A DNA stretch of 64,000 bases from Corallococcus silvisoli (GCF_009909145.1 NZ_JAAAPJ010000009.1:310001-374000); one strand, 5' to 3'. Positions 7,091 through 16,045 are shown, counted from the stretch's first letter. Numbers and translations: made by a program. Notes: generated by a model not told the origin, from the sequence alone.

Positions 7091-9390
7091 CGCCTGGTGG
7101 GGGGAGGCTGGAACTGTTCATCCAGCTTCTGGTGCTGGCCCCGCGAGAAGCGGAGCTGGAAGTCCTTCTGCTCGCCCGTGGAGAGCGCGACGACGCGGAT
7201 GTCGCGGGTGCCCACGCGGATCGGGAAGTTCACCAGCGGCGTCGTGCGGCGCACCCGCGCCCCGTCGATGTAGACGCGCGCCGGGAGGTTGGTGCGCAGC
7301 GTGAGGAACGCGCGCTGGTTCTTGGGGGGCACGGCCGACTCGGCGGCGTCCTCCGCCCCGTCGTCCAGGTCCTCCACGTCCCTGCCGCCCGGGGCCGGAG
7401 GCGCGACGGGGGCTGGCGGCGCGATGGGCTTCAGCGCGGACGGGTTGGCGGTCTGCTCGCCCGGGGCGCCGCTGGCCACGGGCGCGTTCGGATCATACCG
7501 GGGCAGCTCCGGCGCATGCACCGGGTCCAGGCCCAGCCGCCACGCGGCGACCGCGAACATGAAGAGGCCCACCAGGGCGATGCCGCCCGCGATGAAGAGC
7601 AGGCGCTGGCGGCGGCGCACCGCGTCCGCCGCATCCATGCGCGGCGTCTCCACCGTGTCGAAGCGCTGGTGCACCGGCAGGTGCCGGTCCGACGGCGCGG
7701 GCAGCGCGATGTCGTGGCGCGAGCGCGGCTCGTTCCTCGCGGGAGCGGCCTCCGGACGCACGCGGCGCTCGGAGCGCGGCTCCGCCGACAGGGCCTCCGT
7801 GGGTTCGCCCCGGCCCCGGCGCTCCTGGCGGGGCGCGCCGGAGTCGCCACCTTCGGGCCCCGCGGGCCGGTCCGCGCTCGCCGGCGGCGTGCCCCCCGAG
7901 GCGAGGACCAGGGTCTCCTGCACGGGAGAGCGGCCCGCGGCCCCGCGCGCGGGGCGCAACGCCGGGCGCTTCGTGGACGGCGACGGCTCGTCCTCCGCCC
8001 CCAGCGGCTGCCCGGGACGCATCGCGGCGCGGCGGCCCGAGGGCGCGGGCGGTTCGTCCTCGCCCAGGGGAGGCGCGGAGAAGTCCTCGATCACCTTCAC
8101 GCGCGGGTTGCGCCCGACGCGGGTGGAGGAGTGGCCGTCAGCGCCCCCTTGAGGGACGACCTGCCGCCGGGCCTTCTGCGCGAGGACTCCAGGCGGGGCA
8201 TCCCAGCCCCCTTCCAGGGGGCCCGCATGGGAGGGGTCGGTGCTCCTCACGTCGTTGACCGCGGCCTCCTCGGCGGACGCGTCGTCGGGGGACTCCTCCG
8301 GGGCGTCGTCGGGCGCGTAGTCCTCGGGGCGGAAGGACTCGAAGCCAGGGGCGGCATCCTGCGTGTCCGCGGATGCCTCCTCCTCCGTGGGCGCGCGGCT
8401 GTAGGGCGCGCGCTGGACGATGGACGCCTCGTACTCCTCGGCGTGCAGGTCCTCCATCTCCGCGCCGGAGATGGGCTCCAGTTCGAAGGGCTCGGCGAAC
8501 GGCACGGGCCCGGGGGCGGCGAGGCTCACCTCGTTGGGGAACAGCTCCGACACGAAGCGCGCCACCTCCTCCGCGCCGGGCATGCCCCCGCCGGCGGAGA
8601 GGAAGTTGCGCAGGGCCTGGGCGAACTCGCCGCACGAACGGAAGCGCCGCTGCGGCGCCGGATCCAACGCGCGCATCACCGCCGGATCCAACCGGGAGTT
8701 GATCCGCCGGTCCAACCGGCTGGGAGGCGGCAGCGTTTCGCGGCGGGTGCTCACGCCGCTGCCGGGCACCACGGGCTCGCGCAGCGTCAGCAGTTCGTAG
8801 GCGATGGCGCCCAGCGAGTACACGTCGGAGGCTTCCGTGGGCGGCTCGCCGCGTGTCACCTCCGGCGCGCGGTAGGTGTTGCGGCCCCGGTGCGTGAACG
8901 TGCGCTTGAGCTGGGGCACGGAGAGCAGCGCCCGGAGCGCGCCGAAGTCGCAGATGGCCGGGTAGCCCTCGCGGGACAGGAGCACGTTGCCAGGGGTGAT
9001 GGCGCCGTGGACGACGCCCGCGTCGTGCGCCAGCTGCACCGCCTCCAGGAGCTGGATGACGATGGAGAGCGCCACGGTGGGCGGCAGCAGCACCTCCTTG
9101 GTGTTGAGGCGCTGGAGCGCGACGCCCAGCGTGAAGCCGTCCACGTCCTCGCGCACCACGGCGAGCCGCTGGCGCACGAAGCCCAGGTCCACGGTGTGGA
9201 GGATGCCCGGGTGGCGCACGGGCTGGAGCAGCCGCACCGTCTCCGCCAGCTCCCGGGCATAGGCGGGGTCGGAGGTGCGCGGCAGGAAGAGCTTCACCGC
9301 GACGGGGAGGGTGGGCAGCAGCAGGGCCTCGTACAGCTCCGCCAGGTCTCCTGCCTCCGTGCGCCCGGTGAGCCGGTACATCCCGCTCAT
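7087..9390 (-). CDS. Membrane-anchored Ser/Thr kinase-like protein, probable pseudokinase, with PEGA domain
   Basis: A protein of 767 aa. Residues 1-270 or so follow the Hanks kinase fold. VAVKLF carries the ATP-binding Lys, CDFGALRAL is the DFG segment and YRAPEV the APE-like motif. The catalytic loop reads HGAITPGN where active kinases have HRDLKPEN, so the catalytic Asp and Lys are replaced. A long Pro/Glu/Ala/Arg linker precedes one membrane helix (LLFIAGGIALVGLFMFAVAAW). The C-terminus is a PEGA-type domain (LTLRTNLPARVYIDGARVRR). Topology puts the kinase fold in the cytoplasm and PEGA outside. It is coupled by ATGA overlaps to the genes on both sides. Confidence 0.88.
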   Translation of the reverse strand: MSGMYRLTGRTEAGDLAELYEALLLPTLPVAVKLFLPRTSDPAYARELAETVRLLQPVRHPGILHTVDLGFVRQRLAVVREDVDGFTLGVALQRLNTKEVLLPPTVALSIVIQLLEAVQLAHDAGVVHGAITPGNVLLSREGYPAICDFGALRALLSVPQLKRTFTHRGRNTYRAPEVTRGEPPTEASDVYSLGAIAYELLTLREPVVPGSGVSTRRETLPPPSRLDRRINSRLDPAVMRALDPAPQRRFRSCGEFAQALRNFLSAGGGMPGAEEVARFVSELFPNEVSLAAPGPVPFAEPFELEPISGAEMEDLHAEEYEASIVQRAPYSRAPTEEEASADTQDAAPGFESFRPEDYAPDDAPEESPDDASAEEAAVNDVRSTDPSHAGPLEGGWDAPPGVLAQKARRQVVPQGGADGHSSTRVGRNPRVKVIEDFSAPPLGEDEPPAPSGRRAAMRPGQPLGAEDEPSPSTKRPALRPARGAAGRSPVQETLVLASGGTPPASADRPAGPEGGDSGAPRQERRGRGEPTEALSAEPRSERRVRPEAAPARNEPRSRHDIALPAPSDRHLPVHQRFDTVETPRMDAADAVRRRQRLLFIAGGIALVGLFMFAVAAWRLGLDPVHAPELPRYDPNAPVASGAPGEQTANPSALKPIAPPAPVAPPAPGGRDVEDLDDGAEDAAESAVPPKNQRAFLTLRTNLPARVYIDGARVRRTTPLVNFPIRVGTRDIRVVALSTGEQKDFQLRFSRGQHQKLDEQFQPPPTRR

Positions 9391-9695
9391 CGGGACTTCC
9401 GCTGCGTCTTGGGCCGGGCCACGGCGGCGAACACGAAGCCGCACCAGACGCATGAGTCGCCGCGCCGGCCACGGGGCAGCTCCAGGGTGCAGCCGGGGCA
9501 GCGCGGGCGGGGCCTGGCGGCCCGAGCGGTGGCGGCGGAGACGCTGGGCCGGGAGCGGACGGGTGGCGGCTTGCGAGCCTCCAGGGCGAGTCGGGCTTCC
9601 AGGCGGCGGACCCGGTCCTCCAGCGCGGTGATGCGTGCGGACAAGCGCGCGTGGAGGTCCTCGGCCAGGGCCGGGGATGGACGTGGGGTGCGCAT
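9387..9695 (-). CDS. Small coiled-coil protein with C-terminal zinc ribbon
   Basis: A protein of 102 aa starting at ATG 9695. Residues about 10-42 form a heptad-like helix (LHARLSARITALEDRVRRLE), followed by a Pro/Arg linker and two Cys pairs (CPGC, CVWC) spaced as in zinc ribbons. The stop overlaps the pseudokinase start by ATGA, which is strong evidence that it is translated and belongs to the same unit. It has no recognised family. A role as partner or adaptor of the pseudokinase and regulator is inference from context. Confidence 0.65.
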   Translation of the reverse strand: MRTPRPSPALAEDLHARLSARITALEDRVRRLEARLALEARKPPPVRSRPSVSAATARAARPRPRCPGCTLELPRGRRGDSCVWCGFVFAAVARPKTQRKSR

Positions 9696-9765
9696 CGTTG
9701 GCCAGAGCGTGCCAGCCCCGTGCGAAGCCCGCAAGGACGCGGGCGCGGAGCGGGGGCCGCGTGTT

Positions 9766-11475
9766 ATGTCTTGGGGTCCCGTGTCGCCCCTACTCTCCTC
9801 TGCCCAGCCCATCCCGGGCGGACCCTCCGTGGATCCGCTGCACGGGAGCTTCCGTTCCACCATCCACCGGGAGCGCGCCGATGATGCGGCCCGCCGGGCC
9901 CGGGAGCTGTTGACCGACGACGTGCTTGGCCGGCTGCTCACCACCCCGCGCGAGCCCGCGGCGCACGTGCCGCATGCGCGCGAGGTGTTCGTCAACCGCA
10001 ACCTGCGCATGGACCACATCGAACTCATCGGGTTCGACATGGACTACACGCTGGCCATCTACCACATGCGCCGGCTGGAGCAGCTGTCGTTCGACATGAC
10101 GATCGCGAAGCTGATCAGCGAGTACGGCTACCCGCCGTTCATCGGGGGCCTGCTCTACGACCACCACTTCGTGATGCGCGGCCTGGCGGTGGACCGGGTC
10201 AACGGCAACGTCCTGAAGATGGATCGCTTCGGGCACGTGGGGCGCGCGTACCACGGCCTGCGTCCGCTGAAGCCGGACGCGTGGCGGGAGCTGTACCGCA
10301 ACAAGCGGGTGCGGCTGCGCAACCCGCAGTTCGCGTGGAACGACACGCTCTTCGCCCTGCCGGAGACGTGCCTGTACTCCGGCATCATCGAGCTGATGGA
10401 GTCGCTGGGACACGCCGTGAACTACGGCAAGCTCTACGACGACATCCGGGAAGCCATCGACACGGTGCACCGGGACAACTCGCTCAAGCGCGAGGTGCGC
10501 AAGGACCTGGCGCGCTACGTGTTCCTGGATCCGGAGCTGGGGCCGGCGCTGCACAAGCTGCGCTCGGGCGGCAAGAAGCTGTTCCTGCTGACGAACTCCG
10601 CGTGGGACTACACGAACGCGGTGATGCGCTACCTGCTGGACGGGCAGCTGCCGGAGTACCCCAGCTGGCGCAACTACTTCGACTTCACGGTGACGGCGGC
10701 GGGCAAGCCGGCCTTCTTCACGGAGAACCGGCCGTTCCTGGAGCTGGACTCGACGACGGAGGCCGGCAAGGTCGTGGGCGAGGCGAAGTCGCTGGAGCGC
10801 GGCACGGTGTACTCGGGCGGCAACCTGGCCCAGTTCGAGGAGTTCACCGGCTACCGGGGCGAGCACATCCTCTACGTGGGCGACCACATCTACGGCGACA
10901 TCCTGAAGTCGAAGAAGTCGTCGCTGTGGCGCACATGCATGATCGTCCAGGAGATCGAGGACGAGATCACCTACACGGACCAACGGCGCGAGGAGATCGT
11001 CACGCTGTCGGAGGTGGAGCTGACGCGCGCGCGGCTGGACGACGAGGTGAACCACCGCAAGACGGTGCTGAACACGCTGGAGCGCAGGCTGGAGCGCGAG
11101 GAACTGCCGGAGGCGGAGCGCCTGGAGGCGGAGGAGCTGCGCAAGAAGACGAAGGCGGAGCTGGAGAAGCTGCGCCGGTCGTTGAAGGCGACCAACGGCA
11201 TCGCGGACACGCTGGAGCGCGACGTGGAGGAGGGCTTCAATCCGTACTGGGGCCTGCTGTTCAAGGAGGGCAACGAGAACAGCCGCTTCGGCTACCAGGT
11301 GGAGCAGTACGCGTGTCTCTACACGAGCCGGGTGTCGAACTTCCTGCACCACTCGCCCATGCAGTACTACCGCTCGCCGCGCGACCTGATGGCGCACGAG
11401 CAGGCCGGCGCGCTGTCGAGCAAGCTGTCCCCCATGGGCAGTGAAGGCCCGCCGAAGGGGTCGGAGAAGGAGTAG
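9766..11475 (+). CDS. HAD-family 5'-nucleotidase (cytosolic purine nucleotidase type)
   Basis: About 569 aa from ATG 9766; GTG 9781 is an alternative. The HAD motif FDMDYTLA gives the nucleophile and acid Asp. LFLLTNS supplies the motif-II Thr/Ser, and ILYVGDHIYGDILKSKK the acidic motif IV. The length and the long helical insert (residues about 410-500) match the HAD-IG 5'-nucleotidase family related to eukaryotic cN-II, which dephosphorylates purine nucleoside monophosphates. The frame is open far upstream to 7132, but that part is antisense to the pseudokinase. It ends one base before a convergent gene. Confidence 0.88.
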   Translation: MSWGPVSPLLSSAQPIPGGPSVDPLHGSFRSTIHRERADDAARRARELLTDDVLGRLLTTPREPAAHVPHAREVFVNRNLRMDHIELIGFDMDYTLAIYHMRRLEQLSFDMTIAKLISEYGYPPFIGGLLYDHHFVMRGLAVDRVNGNVLKMDRFGHVGRAYHGLRPLKPDAWRELYRNKRVRLRNPQFAWNDTLFALPETCLYSGIIELMESLGHAVNYGKLYDDIREAIDTVHRDNSLKREVRKDLARYVFLDPELGPALHKLRSGGKKLFLLTNSAWDYTNAVMRYLLDGQLPEYPSWRNYFDFTVTAAGKPAFFTENRPFLELDSTTEAGKVVGEAKSLERGTVYSGGNLAQFEEFTGYRGEHILYVGDHIYGDILKSKKSSLWRTCMIVQEIEDEITYTDQRREEIVTLSEVELTRARLDDEVNHRKTVLNTLERRLEREELPEAERLEAEELRKKTKAELEKLRRSLKATNGIADTLERDVEEGFNPYWGLLFKEGNENSRFGYQVEQYACLYTSRVSNFLHHSPMQYYRSPRDLMAHEQAGALSSKLSPMGSEGPPKGSEKE

Positions 11476-11476
11476 C

Positions 11477-12259
11477 TCACGGCGTCGCGGGAAGCCGGCC
11501 CCAGATGACGTCGCTGAAGCGCGAGGTGGGCTCCGGCTGGAGGCCCAGCTTGCGCAGGTCGTCGGTGTGCCGGGCGCCCTTCACGACCACCCACCGGCGC
11601 GCGACGCGCCTCCCCTCCTCCAGCGCCTCGTGCGTGAGGGGGGCGTGCTCTGCGAAGCGGCGCAGGACGTCGAAGGCGGGCTGGGCCTTCTTGGGCTTCG
11701 CGAACATCGGGTCGAAGAAGACGACGTCGAAGGACTTCGCGGGGAGTGTCTTGAGGTACGCGTGCGCGTCCGCGTGGTGCACCTCGACGGCGCAGGAGTC
11801 CGCGCCCCGCGCGTAGCGCTGGAGCCCTTCCGCGGCGACGACGCACAGGGGCAGGCTCTTCTCCAGGCCCACCACCCTGCCCTCCGGGCCCACGGCGAGC
11901 GACGCGACCAGCGCGTCCTGCGCGAGCCCCAGGGTGCAGTCGAGCACGGCGTCGCCCGGCACCAGCTCCGCGACCTTGAGGAACGCGTCATCGCGCTGCC
12001 CCTGCCGCAGCCGCATGCGCCGCAGGTGGGCCATGCCCGCGTGGAAGCCGAACGAGCCGTGCGGCTCCCACAGCGTCACGCCATCGCCGCCCACGACGAG
12101 CAGCGCGTCGACCTTGCTGCCCAGCCAGGGCGCGATGCCCTCGCTGGAGCGACGGGAGAGGAATGGCAGGCTCCACCGCTGCGCCACGGCCCGCGCCTCG
12201 CGCACCGTGGCCACGTCCGTCTTGGTGCTGGTGGTGACAGCGAGGGGGAGCGGCGGCAT
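11477..12259 (-). CDS. RsmJ-like SAM-dependent methyltransferase
   Basis: A protein of 260 aa from ATG 12259; a GTG six bases upstream is possible. The Rossmann methyltransferase core is visible. VLDCTLGLAQDALVAS corresponds to motif I, VVGLEKS is the acidic end of strand 2, and VVFFDPMFAKPKKA resembles the DPM(F/Y)P catalytic segment of RsmJ (YhiQ/DUF548), which methylates G1516 of 16S rRNA. It is longer at the N-terminus than a minimal fold. Substrate assignment is inference. The stop faces the 5'-nucleotidase stop with one base between. Confidence 0.75.
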   Translation of the reverse strand: MPPLPLAVTTSTKTDVATVREARAVAQRWSLPFLSRRSSEGIAPWLGSKVDALLVVGGDGVTLWEPHGSFGFHAGMAHLRRMRLRQGQRDDAFLKVAELVPGDAVLDCTLGLAQDALVASLAVGPEGRVVGLEKSLPLCVVAAEGLQRYARGADSCAVEVHHADAHAYLKTLPAKSFDVVFFDPMFAKPKKAQPAFDVLRRFAEHAPLTHEALEEGRRVARRWVVVKGARHTDDLRKLGLQPEPTSRFSDVIWGRLPATP

Positions 12260-12272
12260 GGACACCGCGGCC

Positions 12273-14435
12273 CTACTCCGCGACCGCCTGGAGCTTCCGG
12301 CCGCCCTGCATCTGCGCCACCGTCACGGACTGGTTCCGGCCGTTGCGCTTCGAGTGGTACAGGCACTGGTCCGCCAGGTCGATCAGCTGCTGCTTCTCCA
12401 GCGCGTTGTCCGGGAACGTCGCGATGCCCAGCGACATGGTGATGCGCAGCGGGCCCATCTCCGTCTGGAACACCTCCGCCATCACCGCCTCGCGGATGCG
12501 CTCCGCGATGACCTTCGCGCCCTGCGCGTCCGTCTCCGGCATCACCATCACGAACTCCTCGCCGCCGTAGCGCGCGACGACGTCCGTGTCCCTTGCCAGC
12601 GTCTTGATGATGCGCGCCACGCCCTTGAGCACCTGGTCGCCCGTGGGGTGGCCGTAGGTGTCGTTCACGTTCTTGAAGTGGTCCACGTCCGTCAACACGA
12701 TGGAGCACTTGCGCTGGTAGCGCCGCGCCTGCGCCAGGATGTCGTCCGCGCGCGACTGGAACGTGCGGTGGTTGAGCAGCCCCGTGAGGCCGTCCGTCGT
12801 CGCCATCCGCTCCATCTGCTCGTAGAGCTGCGCGCGCAAGACGGCCTGCGCCGCCTGGATCGCGATGACTTCAATCATCCGCAGCACGTCCTGCTCGAAC
12901 GCGGCCTTCTTGCGCGACCCCGCCACCAGCGTGCCCAGGATGCGGTCCCCCGCCACCAGCGGGAAGATCTTCAGCGCGCCCAGCCCGCGCACCTGCGTCT
13001 CCTCATCGAAGATGACCTGGCGGTCCATCGCCTTGATGTCCCGCCCCGGCAGCGGCGCCCCGTAGCGCACCACGTTCGCGACCAGGCCGTTGTTGTCCTG
13101 GAACGTGCGACCCTCCAGCGCCTTGCCCTGCGCCGTCACGCCCGTCATCCGCATCACGCGGTGCACCCGCTTGCCCTCCTGCTCGGAGACCAGCGTCACC
13201 GCGCAGAAGTCCAGGCCCGCCAGCTGCCGCGTCGACTCCAGCACCGCCACGAACACTTGATCCGGGCTGCCCGCGCGGTTCAGCTCCTCGATGGCCCGGA
13301 AGAACCGGTCCTTCTCGTCGCGCGTCTTGCGGATGTAGCTCATCACCCGCTCCACCTCGATGGAGCGCAGCACCTCGCCCGCGATCGTCGTGAGCAGCTT
13401 CTCGTCCTGGTCGGTGAACGGCTCGTTCTTCAGCTTGTCCGCCACCAGCACGCCGCGCACCAGGCCGCTGCCCTCCAGGATGGGCACCGCCAGCAGCGCC
13501 TGCACCGTGGGACCGCCGCCTTCGTAGTACGTGACGCCCTTCAGCCCCTGCGGCGAGTTCATCCGCACCGGCGCGCGGCGCTTCAACACCCCGCCGATGA
13601 TGCCCTCGCCCGCGTTGAACTTCTCGCGCTGCACCCGCTCCGACCCCGAGCGGCAGTCGTACAGCTTCAGGCTCCGGTCATCCGACGTGAGCAGGAACGC
13701 CGCGCACGTGTCCGTGCGCAGGCCCGTCTCCGCGATCTCCAGCGCCGCGTGCACCGCGCCTTCAATCTCCTTCACCGACGCGACCAGCCACTTCTCGTCG
13801 GAGCTCATCCCGCTGAAGCTGTCCTGCGTCCCGGAGCTCACCAGCCGGAAGGTGCGCGCGCGCTCCTCCACCTCGCGGATGCGCTTCTGCACCGCGTCCG
13901 ACTCCGCCCGCTTCGCCACCGCCATCCGCGCGGACAACACCAGGTGGTACAGGCCCGCGAACAGCGCGAGGAACAGGGTGTGCGTCAGGAAGCCGGTGAG
14001 GTTCACCACCGGCCCGCCCAGCGTCACCAGCCCGTCGAACACCAGCGCCACGCCCAGCAGCGTCATGCCCGCGTTGCGCGGCAGGAACGCCACCAGGAAC
14101 GCCATCAACAGGTAGACGATGGGGAACAGCTCCCCGCCGCCAATCGCCACCACGATGAACGCCGCGGAGATGAGCCCGCCGCCCAGCTCCAGGTCGTCGC
14201 GCAGGTCGATGACCGCGCCCACCGAGGAGCGCATCGCCCGGCGCCACGCCGCCATGCCAATGCCGACGAGCAGCCCCACCACCAGCGCCGCCTCCGTCCA
14301 CCCCAGCGTGTGCAGCCCCCGGAACCCGCCGCGCGCCAGATGGACGAACGTGGCCAGCGCCACGGCCGCGGGGATGGCGCGGAAGAACGCGCGCACCAGC
14401 TTCGCCGGAGAGGGCACCACAGGCAGCGAGGTCAT
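12273..14435 (-). CDS. dmxA: Membrane diguanylate cyclase with two GAF domains (DmxA-like)
   Basis: A protein of 720 aa. About five or six hydrophobic helices lie in residues 15-170, followed by a coiled stretch, two GAF-like domains (about 200-340 and 360-520) and a GGDEF domain. The active site reads GGEEF, preceded five residues upstream by RDTD, an intact RxxD product-inhibition site. It should make c-di-GMP. This architecture matches, from memory, the Myxococcus xanthus cyclase DmxA, which acts in cell division. The start overlaps the stop of an FtsB/DivIC-like gene (ATGA), which fits that role. The gene symbol is an architecture-based proposal only. Confidence 0.85.
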   Translation of the reverse strand: MTSLPVVPSPAKLVRAFFRAIPAAVALATFVHLARGGFRGLHTLGWTEAALVVGLLVGIGMAAWRRAMRSSVGAVIDLRDDLELGGGLISAAFIVVAIGGGELFPIVYLLMAFLVAFLPRNAGMTLLGVALVFDGLVTLGGPVVNLTGFLTHTLFLALFAGLYHLVLSARMAVAKRAESDAVQKRIREVEERARTFRLVSSGTQDSFSGMSSDEKWLVASVKEIEGAVHAALEIAETGLRTDTCAAFLLTSDDRSLKLYDCRSGSERVQREKFNAGEGIIGGVLKRRAPVRMNSPQGLKGVTYYEGGGPTVQALLAVPILEGSGLVRGVLVADKLKNEPFTDQDEKLLTTIAGEVLRSIEVERVMSYIRKTRDEKDRFFRAIEELNRAGSPDQVFVAVLESTRQLAGLDFCAVTLVSEQEGKRVHRVMRMTGVTAQGKALEGRTFQDNNGLVANVVRYGAPLPGRDIKAMDRQVIFDEETQVRGLGALKIFPLVAGDRILGTLVAGSRKKAAFEQDVLRMIEVIAIQAAQAVLRAQLYEQMERMATTDGLTGLLNHRTFQSRADDILAQARRYQRKCSIVLTDVDHFKNVNDTYGHPTGDQVLKGVARIIKTLARDTDVVARYGGEEFVMVMPETDAQGAKVIAERIREAVMAEVFQTEMGPLRITMSLGIATFPDNALEKQQLIDLADQCLYHSKRNGRNQSVTVAQMQGGRKLQAVAE

Positions 14436-14713
14436 GGCGACTCCAGGTGGAAGACGATTTCGCCCGGCTTCACGTAGCCGAGCTCCTCACGCACGGACTG
14501 CTCCAGCGCCGCCGGATCCTGGCGGAGCGCGGCGATCTCCTTGCGAAGCGCGTCGTTCTGCGCGGCCAGCGCGCGGTTGCGCCCGTCGAGCGCCTCCACG
14601 TCCTGGCGCAGGCGCAGGTAACGGCGGAACCCCTTGGCGTCCGCCACCGAAGCGAGGCTCAGGGCCACCGCCACCACCGCCGCCACCATCAGGAGCTTTC
14701 GCCGGGACGTCAT
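14432..14713 (-). CDS. FtsB/DivIC-like septum formation initiator protein
   Basis: A protein of 93 aa from ATG 14713. One N-terminal membrane helix (LLMVAAVVAVALSLASV) is followed by a coiled coil (LRLRQDVEALDGRNRALAAQNDALRKEI) and the family-typical tail RQDPAALEQSVREELGYVKPGEIVF. The R-E-E-L-x-x-x-x-P-G-E motif is characteristic of FtsB/DivIC. In the divisome this protein links FtsL and FtsQ-like partners. It is translationally coupled to the diguanylate cyclase downstream. The longer frame to 14752 adds no family-like sequence. Confidence 0.88.
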   Translation of the reverse strand: MTSRRKLLMVAAVVAVALSLASVADAKGFRRYLRLRQDVEALDGRNRALAAQNDALRKEIAALRQDPAALEQSVREELGYVKPGEIVFHLESP

Positions 14714-14795
14714 GAGCGCCGGCGAAGGTACCAGCGGCCCCCCTGCCCGCAAGAATTCCGCTCCAGCCCTGTAGCACCCCGGGCCGCGCGGGAAC

Positions 14796-15323
14796 TCAGT
14801 CCTCTTTCAGCAGCTTCTCGATGGCCTTCGCCACGTCCGCCTGGCCCTCCACGCCCTGCCACGCGGCCACCGCGCGGCCGCGCTTGTCCAGCAGCACCGT
14901 GCTGGGGAGCCCGCGGATGCGGCCAAACGCGCTCTGCCCCGCGCGCATGTGCTCGTCGGACAGCAGCACCGGGAAGGGGAAGGCGTAGTGGTCCGCGAAC
15001 GGCCCCAGCACCCGGCCCTCGTCGATGTCCATGCCCACCGCGACGACCTGGAAGCCCTGGGGGCCGTACGTCTTCTGCAGCTGCTCCAGCGTGGGCAGGT
15101 CCGCCAGGCACGGGAAGCACCAGGTGGCCAGGAAGGACACCAGCACCACCTTGCCCGGGAGCTGCCGGGGGTCGTAGCGCGTGGGCCCCACCGACGGCAG
15201 CCAGAGCGCCCGGAGGAACGCGGGCCCGGCGTCCACCGGCCCGCTGTTCCGGTGACAGCCGGACAGGGACAGCACGCCCAGGGCCACGGCACACACCAGG
15301 GCGCGCCCTCGCACCGGGCTCAC
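14796..15323 (-). CDS. TlpA-like thioredoxin-fold lipoprotein
   Basis: A protein of 175 aa. It starts at GTG 15323, preceded by a GGAGG box about nine bases upstream; an ATG at 15353 would overlap the Fur gene by 26 bp. The signal sequence ends in the lipobox LSGC. The redox motif WCFPC sits in VSFLATWCFPCLADLP, and the cis-Pro segment GLPSTVLLDKRG follows, as in TlpA/ResA. It is probably an extracytoplasmic disulfide reductase or cytochrome-maturation type thioredoxin. It is the second gene after the Fur-family regulator. Confidence 0.85.
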   Translation of the reverse strand: MSPVRGRALVCAVALGVLSLSGCHRNSGPVDAGPAFLRALWLPSVGPTRYDPRQLPGKVVLVSFLATWCFPCLADLPTLEQLQKTYGPQGFQVVAVGMDIDEGRVLGPFADHYAFPFPVLLSDEHMRAGQSAFGRIRGLPSTVLLDKRGRAVAAWQGVEGQADVAKAIEKLLKED

Positions 15324-15327
15324 GCGC

Positions 15328-15816
15328 TCAGGCCTCCGTCCCCGGGGGGCCACCCCGGAGCTGACAGTCGCGACACAGGCCGTACAGCTCCATCTTGTGC
15401 GACGTCACCGTGAAGCCGTGCTTGCGCGCCACCGCGTCCTGGAGCGTCTCGATGCGGTCGTTCTCGAACTCCACGATGGTGCCGCAGCTCGTGCAGATGA
15501 GGTGGTCGTGGTGCTCCCGCCCCGCCGCCGCCTCGTAGCGCGTCTGCCCGTCGCCGAAGTTGCGCGCGTGCGCCAGACCGCACTCGTTGAGCAGCTTCAT
15601 GGTCCGGTACACGGTCGCCACGGACACCTTGGTGTCCTGCTCGCGCACCTTGTTCCACAGCTCCTCCACGGACAGGTGCCCACCCACGGCGAAGAACGTG
15701 TCGATGATGAGGCTGCGCTGGCGCGTGCTCTTCAGGCCGTGCTGGGCCATGTAGCGGGCCAGGACGTCATCCTTGTCCAGCGGGGAATGGGCGTGGGAGT
15801 GGCTATGGGTCGTCAT
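15328..15816 (-). CDS. Fur-family metalloregulator
   Basis: A protein of 162 aa from ATG 15816. The His-rich N-terminus (HSHSHAHS) is a probable metal-binding extra. The winged-helix region contains LKSTRQRSLIIDTFF and VSVATVYRTMKLL. The dimer domain has HHDHLICTSCGTIVEFEND and a second pair CRDC, giving the structural zinc site of Fur/PerR/Zur proteins. Which metal it senses cannot be decided from sequence. A near-palindromic CACATGTG lies at 15835-15842, just upstream of the start, and could be an operator. A Fur-box operon occurs at 47.4 kb. Confidence 0.92.
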   Translation of the reverse strand: MTTHSHSHAHSPLDKDDVLARYMAQHGLKSTRQRSLIIDTFFAVGGHLSVEELWNKVREQDTKVSVATVYRTMKLLNECGLAHARNFGDGQTRYEAAAGREHHDHLICTSCGTIVEFENDRIETLQDAVARKHGFTVTSHKMELYGLCRDCQLRGGPPGTEA

Positions 15817-16045
15817 CTGCAATCTCTGGAGCACCACATGTGTTGAGGCTGGGATGCCCGCCCCCGCAAGACTATTTCGCCGGCCCGGCTCGGGAAGCGC
15901 CCGCTCCCCTGCTGACTACCACGGTCGTCGACTTGCGCCGCGCGTGAGCTGTTTACATTGAGGCCGGACTGGCTCATTGACACCTGTCTGGCCGCGAAGA
16001 TAGAGGCATCCGCCCTCGTAAACGAGCATTTTTCCGAACCTTTCC

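Noticed and set aside
3734..7273. An open frame of 1179 codons on the + strand
   Set aside because: It is antisense to the M16 peptidases and the response regulator. Its composition is dominated by His, Arg, Ala and Gln with no motif, as expected of a high-G+C shadow frame.
7132..9765. Upstream extension of the 5'-nucleotidase frame
   Set aside because: The frame is open but antisense to the pseudokinase gene and low in complexity. The HAD fold begins after 9766.
15977..16006. TTGACA with a weak -10 upstream of the 416-residue protein
   Set aside because: The -10 (TAGAGG) matches poorly, so it was not listed as a promoter, although it remains possible.
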